Below, in pieces: positions 49,055 to 58,182 of a stretch of 64,000 bases of DNA. Both the position numbers and the translations under genes were made by a program. Numbering within the stretch: the first letter of the stretch is position 1; each line of letters starts with the position of its first letter. The notes under the pieces are model-generated. The model made no database searches, was not told the DNA's origin, and worked only from the letters and a program-made list of their open reading frames with translations. The DNA comes from Merluccius polli (lineage: Eukaryota; Chordata; Actinopteri; Gadiformes; Merlucciidae), in assembly GCA_030340625.1 (NCBI GenBank), contig JAOPHQ010005165.1, positions 60,001-124,000 of the forward strand. Direction: 5' to 3'.

Positions 49055-50352
49055 ATGGTTGCAACCAGCACGATAAAGACCAAAAACACCGACTGCGTGT
49101 CGGACTTGGTGGCGCGTCGGTGCGACCCCCGCCTGCATGGGGAAGGGTGAGTTCTGCTGTCCTCATTGGTCCTCTCTGCCTGTCGTCTGGACGCTTCCAA
49201 TGCAATGCTTGTTTACCTCTTTGGTGCATGGCTGCAGAATGGGGGAGAGGAGGGGGATGATGATGATGATGATGATGTAATCATCTTTCAGCCTTGTTGT
49301 CCACAACCCCATCCTTGGTGGTTTTTCCCCTCACAGCATTTGATTTGTCATTTTATACAATCCATTACAGATGGTTGTGCTCTAAAATGTAGGCTGTAGC
49401 CAATGGTGTTTTTTTTTTTTTTGTGCAACAAAAGTGATGCACCAATTTGATTAAAACAAAACAAACTTAATTCTCACAGGGCAATACAGGCCGATGAGAT
49501 GTTTTTCTTTTTATGATTATTGTTGACGAGGTCATCCGGAGGTCATTACATTAATGCCAGAGTGAATAACTTACAAGTGCAGAAGCTTTTCTCACTATTG
49601 GGACTAATTAGGCAGTGTCAATTGTGTGGCTGCTTCCTATTCTAAATAGGATGCAAATATAGGATACATGGTGGCATAGGATGGTCCCAATTCAGTAGTA
49701 GGCATGTCGGTGACAAACATAACTAAGTACCTATAGCTTTGACACCCTGACAGTGACGCCCACATATCCTGGGATGCATCTGGAATTCATAGTGAAGTTG
49801 GACCAAGTACGATCTTCTGTTCCTTATTTCCGTTCGCTTCCGCTAGAACTTGACTTCTGGGACCACGGCGTGGCACCCCACGCCGCCACCACGGGCACCG
49901 CGAGCGAGGACGATGCTGCGTGCGCTCGGCAGCTCGCCAAGACCTTCGAGGATTGCCTGTCACGCGCCAAGAAGACCACGCTCCACTGCTCCGCGGTGCT
50001 GGTGCCCGAGAAGCTGACATGGCGCATCGCCCGCGACGTCCTGCGGCTGGTGTCAGGCGAGCCCTGCGGCCTGCGTGGCTGTGTCCTCTACGTGTACCTG
50101 GAGCTGGACGAGGGCGTCAGGCAGCTGGAGCGCATCGCCTGCGACGCCACCGTGGTGCCCACCTTTGAGCTGACGCTGGTGTTCAAGCAGGACTGCGGCG
50201 GTGGCTGGCTCAGCTTGCGGGAGCTCTTCATGGGCGCGTGCTTCTTCACGCCGGGCTTCCACCGCCCCATCAAACTGAGCCCTGGCTTCCGGCTGGTGAA
50301 GAGGAAGCTGTACTCGTCGGCGGCGGCGGGCACGGTGGTGGTGGAGTGCTGA
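49055..50352 (+). CDS. ddit4l: DNA-damage-inducible transcript 4-like protein (REDD2)
   Basis: Stress-induced inhibitor of mTORC1 signalling acting through TSC2 (family knowledge), cytosolic. The first coding exon runs from ATG 49055 (MVATSTIKTKN, matching the MVAT start of the family) to 49146 before gtgagt. The second coding exon ends at TGA 50350-50352 and encodes LDFWDHG, LVPEKLTWRIARDVLRLVSGEPCGLRGC, VVPTFELTLVFKQD and SPGFRLVKRKLYS, which are diagnostic of DDIT4/DDIT4L. The MVAT start and the neighbours choose DDIT4L over DDIT4. The junction is unresolved: the donor leaves phase 2, but the best-looking acceptor (ccgctag, 49840-49846) needs phase 1. The only acceptor of the right phase that I found is the weak ctaag at 49723-49727. 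A 1-bp sequence error or a poor acceptor are both possible. The last exon is GC-rich. Confidence 0.9.
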
Positions 50353-51140
50353 GAGGGAGGGGAGGGACTGTGGTTAAATGCACTGCTGTCTGAACGCATT
50401 TTTTCTACACTTCTACACTTGGTTATTATTATTGTTGTACAATATGGTTTGTCATTCAGCAACCCGTTAGCCCGCTAAGTAGGTCTCGTCCCCGTGTTGT
50501 ACTCCTGAGTCACTTTGGAAGGGCAAGGGGTTGGTTTGAACAAGGGGATGTAAATGCCGGAGTGAGACTTGGTATACTTGCATTGGTAAACTTGTGATAT
50601 TCCTCGCTGTAGCGTATTATGAGGGGCTCTTTAGCATGCACAATTTTGAGATGTAAAGATGTGTCAACCGACTGTAAAACGATTGTCCACGTCGACGCTT
50701 TCATGCAACACTTGCCACTTTATTGTTTAGGTTGTTTTTTTGTAACGAGTGTATAAAACTCACCTTGACTTGAATAGGTGACTGTTTTGGCGGGGGAAGT
50801 ACCGGGTGTCAAATGTATAGGGATTTAGATGCCTTGTGAACATTCTTGAGAAAAAAAAATCACACTAGGATGTGAATGTTAAAACTGCCTTTTTTTCCAC
50901 TGTTCGATCAGTCATGTTGATTATTATTATTTTTTTTAAAGCCTTTTTTAACTGTGCCTTTCCACATCATTGAATACCTCTTGTAGATTTCAGGTTTGAC
51001 AAGAAAGTCGAGCCTTCTATTAGAATTTAGTGGGTTTTTTTCCCCTGCAGATTGTAATTGTAGTTTAAAGGAACTTTTATATAAACCATTTGTCGGAAGA
51101 TGTTGTCTATTTGACAATAAAATACTCAAGTTATTTATTG
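50353..51140 (+). other. ddit4l: ddit4l 3'UTR with polyadenylation signal
   Basis: AT-rich sequence after the stop; a canonical AATAAA at 51116-51121 gives a 3'UTR of about 0.8 kb. Confidence 0.65.
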
Positions 51141-51725
51141 TACAATTGTGTATATTTTTTCGTTGCACCATGCCATACTGGCTATTCCTACATCAACACA
51201 TTAGCGCTATTGCAATGTTCCTTGACTCATCAGTGAACAGGTTACTTCATGACTGTGCATAACTGCAAATGGCCTTTAAAAAGCCGGCAAGCTGAAAATG
51301 CACACATTTTGTTTAAACTTTTTTTTTTCATGCAAAAATAGATTTCTTCTTACACATGGTCTCTTCAAATGCATGTCCAGAAGAGGCCCCTTTCTAGATC
51401 TCTGCCCATGATGACATGAAAACGTATTCCTATAAGCGTTGATGGTTAAACGTTTTTGTTTTTAACCTGTGGCAGAGCACATGTGGTTCTTTCATGGTCA
51501 TAGTGATTGGACCGTGGACCTATGATGTTGCAGCGAATGTAATCTGTAGGTCATGTGTAGAGTAGATGTATAGGTCAGACACTGCACATGTTGAAACCTA
51601 TACAATGTTAATTCAAATATTTGATAACATGGTTGCAATGCCATGAACCATTGATGGCAAAGCCAATCAACAAAAAACATAACATTCTATACATAACATA
51701 CCATAACATTATATAATGTGTCATA
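51141..51725. other. intergenic, ddit4l to transposon
   Basis: AT-rich with no supported gene. Short repeats of 'ataacat' lie immediately left of the element boundary (about 51679-51715). Confidence 0.5.
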
Positions 51726-51985
51726 CACTGTAAGATATTACCAGTATTTCACAACATTTAACTAATATTTCACAACAAATTACCGTATTTCCACATTACA
51801 AGATTTTACTGTAATATTTGCAATATAATACTGTAATTTAGTATTTTACTGTGAAATTGATTTTTGCACAGTAAATTACTGTGAACATGGTTTTTGCCCA
51901 AATTTCACAAAATTGTACTGTGTTTTTGCACTGCAAAATACTGTATTCAAACCATCCTTAGAAATAACACACATTACTGTAAAAT
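51726..51985 (+). repeat. ACTGT-rich subterminal array
   Basis: About seven direct copies of an actgt core (for example 'ttactgtaatatt', 'atactgtaattt', 'ttactgtgaaatt', 'ttactgtaaaattc') plus inverted acagta copies lie within 260 bp next to the CACTG end. Such arrays are the usual transposase-binding subterminal regions of CACTA elements. Confidence 0.6.
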
Positions 51986-52284
51986 TCGAATCGCGCTCAA
52001 ACCGCGTTGCATTGTGGGACCAAGGCAGAGCAGCCATTAACCAGATGCAGACACCTTGCTCATCCACGTGAAGAGGAGAGAAAAAAGGTAAGGTAAACAC
52101 TTTTAAAAGATTAGACAGCTTGGTTTGACTTGCTATTGAGTTAGTACATGAACGAATGAGTGAATTTTTTATGGTCTCCAAGTATCCATGGGAGGGATAG
52201 TTAGAGTTATTCGGCCGAGAAAATGCGGTGAATTACCAGTAGTCATGCGAGAACGTCGAAGAAACGTTAATGTTAAGTTACATA

Positions 52285-53800
52285 GCAGCAGCTGCTAACC
52301 GACATTGTTTCAAAGCCGTTTTTATCAGCAAAGCGTTGCCACACAGGCAAGTAATTTATATCACTGGAAAGCTTGAATTATGCTCTTTAATGTTATGGTC
52401 TCCGCGTGTCGATAGTTTGTGGATTATTTGACCGGGGAGGTGAATTAGCCGTGAATTAGCGTGAGCCTTGAAGTTAAAAGTAAGCCGATACAGCAGCAGC
52501 AGCAACCCCACATCATTTCAAAGCCGTTTTCTCCGTGAAGTTTTGCCGACAGACAAGTAACTTATATCACTGAAAAGCTCAAATTATGCTCTTTCATTTT
52601 ATGGTATCACGTGTCAACCGGAGGGATAGCAACCGGTTCACGCCTCCGCGTCGTCCATTAACTTCTGATAATGGACACCTCGAAGGGCATTATCCCGCTT
52701 ATACCATGGTCACTTGCCAAAGAAAATAAATTAAGACCATTCATTAATATTTGCATGCGTTTTACAATCAAAATATAAAGTTTTTCACAAGCCATAATTT
52801 AGTTTCCCTGGTAACGCCTGAGGGTCTGACTAATACCTGGAACAATCATTACCCTCCCGTAAGGTTCTTATGCAACGGAAACGTTGTTCACTCCTCCAGT
52901 AAATAGGACGGACCTTAGATACGACTCGGCAACGGGAGGTATTCTAGTCCGCTCAGCTATGAGCCACAGAGCTGACGTCATGCATTGTACATCGGGAATC
53001 GCGACGGCCTATACTTTCAACATAAAGTGTACATATTTATAATTTGAAATGTGTCCCAGCCTTTACACCACAGATACTATAGGGTCTATAGCATATAACC
53101 GCGTTTTCTGATTACAGTTTAATGCATTTTTCACAATTTACCAGCTGTCGTTTTGACGACTAATCACCGCGCCATTCGTTTCAATGGGAATCGTGACGGT
53201 CTATACTTTCAACATAAAGTGTACATATTTATAATTTGAAATGTGTCCCAGCCTTTACACCACAGATACTATAGGGTCTATAGCATATAACTGCGTTTTC
53301 TAATTACAGTTTAATGCATTTTTCACAATTTACCAGCTCTCGTTTTGAAGGCTGAACATACAATTTGACTGGAAGTACTTAGTAGGTGTCCATATAGCCA
53401 GAGCTAGCTCTGCATATAGCAGGAATTAATGGCCACCCTGCAGCCAATCAGAATCGAGTATTCCCTCTCCGTTGCCATGGTTACCATCTAGCGTTTGAAC
53501 CAGCGCAGTAATCTAACTGTCATCAGGCAATTTGACCCGAACGTCTTTCCTAGGTATACATTAACACTTTTTAACCTACACCCGCCAGCCAATCAGAATC
53601 GAGTATTCACCCAGACCATGGTATAATTAAGAGTTATTCAACCAGGAAGACAGGTGATTTAGCCATGAATTAGCAAGAAAGTCAAAGTTAAAGAAAGCCA
53701 AGTAGCCCTGTCACAGCAGCAGGAACCCAATATAATTTCAAAGCGTTAAGCCTTGCCACACAGACAACTAACTTATATCTCAAATTCAAATTATGTACTT
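52285..53800 (+). repeat. internal tandem and dispersed repeats of the element 5' region
   Basis: Two kinds are visible. (1) A 192-bp tandem duplication, about 52994-53185 and 53186-53350, with few differences ('ataaagtgtacatattta', 'ccagcctttacaccac' in both). (2) A diverged block starting in CAG repeats with 'ttcaaagccgtttt', 'gccacacaggcaagtaa' and 'tatatcactg', at about 52285, 52490 and 53715. No protein-coding frame crosses them. Confidence 0.7.
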
Positions 53801-54267
53801 TCTTTCATAGGGGAGGGTAGTTTGTGAGATACACCACTGAGAAATGTTTTTATTTTGCCACTAATTAGCACAAAAGTGTATGCGTTTTGTAAAGTGTACA
53901 GCACAACCCTCAGGCATCATTAGAATTGACTATCCACTTGTGAAGACAGTAGACAAAAATGTCTACTTAAATGTCTACTTTCCCTAGGGTTAGGGAAAAT
54001 TTTGCCCAGATGGACAAAAATGTCCCTAGTGATGCATGAGGCACACTGGCAGTGGTTTGTGGTCTCTACAGCAGTAGTCAGGTCGTCGCTTTCCCTTTCC
54101 AACCCTTGATAGTTTAAACATGAACAGTTGATCTCTCATCACTACCCATCACTACCCCTTTTTCTGCTGCATATGACTTGATTATTTAATTGGTCATAAT
54201 AGAATGCATATATCCATATATAAAATGTCATGAATTGTAATTGTTGTTTCTCTTTCTTCTATTTCAG

Positions 54268-54346
54268 CTAACATCAACATTTCACCGAGGGCCAGTTGAA
54301 ACCTGCTAGCAGGCTGGATATCCTCCTTCCCCAGTGACAGTGCTTG
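54268..54346 (+). other. possible 5' untranslated exon of the DDE-like gene
   Basis: A pyrimidine-rich acceptor (tttcttctatttcag) and a gtacga donor bound 79 bp without a long frame. It may join the exon ending at 52087 to the coding region. This rests on splice signals only. Confidence 0.3.
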
Positions 54347-54381
54347 GTACGAAATTTTCTGACATATCGTCCACCCACAAC

Positions 54382-54626
54382 CAGGGGAGCCTTAATAGCA
54401 CTTGAGGCCCCTGGGCTATGGACATTTTTTGAGCCCCCCCAATTGCACAATCAATTTCTCAACAGCGATATAACCAAATAGCAGATGCCGCTGTAGAGCA
54501 GAGTAATGACACCGCGAATACGGACGTTTATCATCTTTTTTTAAAATATATATTTTTTAAGAGGCCCCTGATTGGCCGAGGCCCCGGGCTGAAGCCCAGG
54601 TAAGCCCATGCATTAAGGCGCCACTG
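54382..54626. mobile_element. hAT-type MITE with 8-bp TSD
   Basis: Its ends are CAGGGGAGCCTTAATAGC and the imperfect inverse GCATTAAGGCGCCACTG. It is flanked on both sides by CCCACAAC (54374-54381 and 54627-54634). Length is 245 bp and it is noncoding. It lies just before the coding part of the DDE-like gene. Confidence 0.85.
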
Positions 54627-54973
54627 CCCACAACGACAATTGATCCTTAGCTGATAGCTGTTGTCTGTGCAAAGCCCCTGCTAGCCAGTTCATCTCCTGC
54701 TTTTTGACAGCCATTTGGTTAATAATGTTCAAGTGTAAATTTAGTATGTGAGCATGTATCGGAGACTGTTGTTCAGTTTATTCAGCACACAAAGCTGCAC
54801 AGTAACACTCCCCATTACCATTATCAATGTGGTGTTCCTGAATGTACCCGGACGTACCGAAAAGCAAGTGTTCTGACAACACATGTATAGAGAGCATGGA
54901 AGACCAGGACCTTCCTTGCAGCATCGCAGGTCATTTGACACACCCTTAAAGTGTGTGGCTCTGTCTTTTTAAG

Positions 54974-57362
54974 TGTGACACTTTAACCTCCCTTGTATCA
55001 CATTTGAAGTCACACATGAAGGAAGGATTGGAAACCAAATGCCCATTCAGAGGTTGTGACCAAAGTTATACAGTTGCATCCAGTTTTGCCTCACATGTTT
55101 CCAGGAAACATACAACTGGATGTGTAGAGGATCTCGATGATGGGGTTTTTGATAGGTCTGTTCCTACAGAGCCTTTGAGTCAGCATGAGGCTAGTCAGTC
55201 ATGTTCTGATATTTCTGATGAAAATCATGAATCAGAAATGCCACTTGCTGTTGATGAAACTCTCTTTTTACAAAACCTTACACTTCTCTACTTAAAATTA
55301 CAAGCTAAGCTACTGTTACCGGCAAGTACCATTCAAACAATCATTGAGGACTTTCAAAATGCCCATGAAATTGGCCTGTCACATTCGCATAACATTTTGA
55401 GTGAGAAATTGAAGGCACTTGGAATTCCTGAGGCCACTGTAAGCAAATCAATTGATGAAATAAATAAAGGCAATCTACTCAAGCTGTACAACAGGGGAGT
55501 TCTGAGCACAGACATTAAGAGGAAGGTTGCTTTTAAAAAGAATTTCAACTATGTTGAGCCAGTACCTCTGTTCTTGGGAATTGATGAAAATGGCAAGGAG
55601 TGTTTTGCCCAGTATGTACCTGTACTGGAGACAAAGTGAGTCTGTACGAGAACAGTATGCTGCAACACGTTTGCAGCCCTCCACTGATAACGTCTATCAG
55701 GATGTTAGGGATGGAGAGGGAGTTCAAAGTAATGTGCTGTTCAAAACGGACCCTTCCTCGGTTGGTTTAATACTATATCAAGATTCATTTGAGGTTGTGA
55801 ACCCACTTGGTTCAGGGGGAAAAAAACACAAAGTGTTAGCTGTTTACTCAACCCTGACTGACATTTTGCCACACAACAGATCAATTACAAATCAAATGCA
55901 GCTTGTCCTCCTCTGCAGGGAGAAGGACTTTAAATACTTTGGGATGAGCCAAGTGTTTGAACCATTGATCAAGGACCTGCAAGTCCTGGAGGAGAGAGGA
56001 ATTGTCATAAGTGATGGCAGTGTTGTTAAAGGCACTTTGGTTGCCATTTCAGGAGACAACCTGGGATCACATTCTGTTGGGGGCTTTTTGGAAAATTTCA
56101 GTCGCGCTAATCATTTCTGTCGCTACTGTGAGATAGACAGAGATACATTTGTGAATCAACCACAGTTGTCAGGTACCACTAGAACAGCACAATCCTACCA
56201 AGGTCATTTGCAAGCTCTAAAAACAAGTGACACTGACTCTGAATGTGGCATTAAGTGTGACTCTCCTTTTAACCAACTCGCTCACTTTCATGTTTGCCAG
56301 CCCGGCCTTCCACCATGCCTTGGACATGACTTGTTTGAGGGTATCGTCTCTTATGACCTTGCTTTGTTTATTAGTCATTTAGTCAAGGAGAGGCATTTTA
56401 CTTACCTGCAATTAAATCGGTGTAAGAACCAATTTAAATACCTGGGAAATGATGGCAACGACAAACCAGCAGACCTCTCTCCTGGCAGTGAGAGATTAAG
56501 TGGGCATGCAGTTCAAAACTGGTGCTTTCTTAGGTTGCTACCTCTCTTGGTAGGTGACAGGATTAAAGATCCTTGTGACAATGAGGTATGGCAGCTCATT
56601 TTACAGCTGAGAGAAATTGTGGAACTTGTCTGTGCACCAGCCATTACAGCAGGCCAAGTAGCATATCTAAAAGTCATCATCGAAGAGTACTTATACTTTA
56701 GGAAAAAGCTCATCCCTGACCATGCCTTGAAGCCCAAACATCATTATCTCTGCCATTATCCAGAGCTCATCGGACATTTTGGGCCACTGATCCGCCTGTG
56801 GACTCTGAGGTTTCAAAGCAAACACACCTTCTTCAAACAGTGTGCCAGGAAATTACACAATTTCAGAAATCTTTGCAAAACTCTGGCAGAGAGGCATCAA
56901 CTACTGCAAGCCTATTTGAGTGCAGGCAACCTGTTCCCTCCACCTGTACAAATAGAAAAGGGTACAGAGTTTTACATGTGTGATTACAACGACAAGATCA
57001 GAGCATCTGTAGCCAGTTGTGAGTTTGAGTCACAATCTGCAGTGGCTTGTAACAGTGTCAAAGTGAAAGGGACTGTGTACAAAAAAGGGATGTTTGTTTT
57101 GCTTGGGCACAATGCTGAAGAACTTTACTTTGGGAAAATTAACCTGGCCATTGTTCTCCAAGATTCTGTGCACTTTGTGACAGAGAAACATACTTTTGTA
57201 AAGTTGACAGACATGGGCATCTACTGTCAGTTAGGAGAAGCGCAAGAGGATTATGTTTGCATCAAGCATGAACATTTGCTTGACTACTATCCTCTTCCAG
57301 TTTACAAATTATGTGATCTGTCAGTAATTGCTCTCCACCATTCTTTTTCAGAGGCAGTTTAA
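54974..57362 (+). pseudogene. zinc-finger / DDE-like transposase, frameshifted
   Basis: A plausible coding exon begins after tttttaag (54973). The N-part (to about 55635) has a C2H2 finger (CPFRGCDQSYTVASSFASH, then RKH) and helical sequence. The C-part, in another frame (about 55637-57362), holds LPHNRS, ISGDNLGSHSVGGF, a CRYC knuckle, CLGHDLFEG, NWCFLRLLPLLVGD, LKPKHHYLCHYPEL and RFQSKHTFFK. From memory these motifs occur in a large multicopy animal family that resembles CMC/EnSpm transposases; the superfamily assignment is not certain. A donor-like gtgagt sits at the shift (55636), but the next conserved residues start immediately, so a 1-nt indel or short deletion is more likely than an intron. 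No in-frame ATG precedes the finger; an upstream exon may be missing. The stop is TAA 57360-57362, inside a hAT target site. Confidence 0.65.
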
Positions 57363-57364
57363 AC

Positions 57365-57899
57365 TAGTGGTGTGCGATACTGCATATTTTGGTATCGATC
57401 CGATACCAAGTAAATACGAGCCAGTATCGCCGATATCGATACCGATACCGATACTTTTCAATAAATAAGGTGGATGCGTCATTGAATTGCTAAATCTCAA
57501 TTAATTTTAATGACCTTAAGTGTTTTTTGCGATGTTTCCTTTTTTATTATTAAATAGTTAAAACCTAGGACAAAATGAGAACAAAGTTTATAATTAAATA
57601 GAAAATGCTTTATTATCAAGTTTTTTGCTTTGCGTCACGTGACTCGCGTGACGGCGCAACATCTAAACACAAGAGGGGGAGGGGGAGCAAAGTGTGCCTG
57701 CTCTGTGCTGACCAAAGGTGCTGACACAGGAGCGGCGAGTCCGGTGACCTGGCTGTTTCCTCTTTGCCGAAACCGCAGCATTGCAAACAAGAGTGGAACT
57801 TAAAGTAAAGAATCGATCCCAACAGGCTAGTATCGATCCGATACCGATACCGACTTGGTATCGATACTATCGATATTTGGATCGATCCGCCCACCACTA
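57365..57899. mobile_element. hAT-type MITE with palindromic TSD
   Basis: The ends are TAGTGGTGTGCGATACTG and the inverse ...CCGCCCACCACTA. The 8-bp duplication GTTTAAAC is at 57357-57364 and 57900-57907. The interior is rich in 'atcgataccgatacc' motifs. It inserted exactly at the stop codon of the DDE-like gene. It is 535 bp long and noncoding. Confidence 0.85.
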
Positions 57900-58182
57900 G
57901 TTTAAACAGCCAGACAGGAGAGTGACGAGTGGAGCAGTTGTTGTTTAGAAGCAGCTAGCAAACTATTGGATTTCTGTTGAGGACAGAAATATCTGTGTCA
58001 GAATGTGCTATAAAATATTAAATACCAATATTATTTTCCACTGAATGCTGAATGCTACATAATACAGCAATAATGCCCCTAATGGACATCAGGAAGCCTT
58101 TTTCTTCATAGCAAACAGTTAGCACACTATGATAATTGATGTTGATTAATTCATGTTTGACAAACTTTGATCATTCAGATAA

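Noticed and set aside
55636..55655. Intron from gtgagt to aacag in the DDE-like gene
   Set aside because: A 20-bp intron is too short to be spliced; a frameshift explains the data better.
55545..55727. Minus-strand frames opposite the DDE-like and SAM genes (also 58746-59330)
   Set aside because: Antisense shadows; the protein-like motifs and codon pattern are on the + strand.
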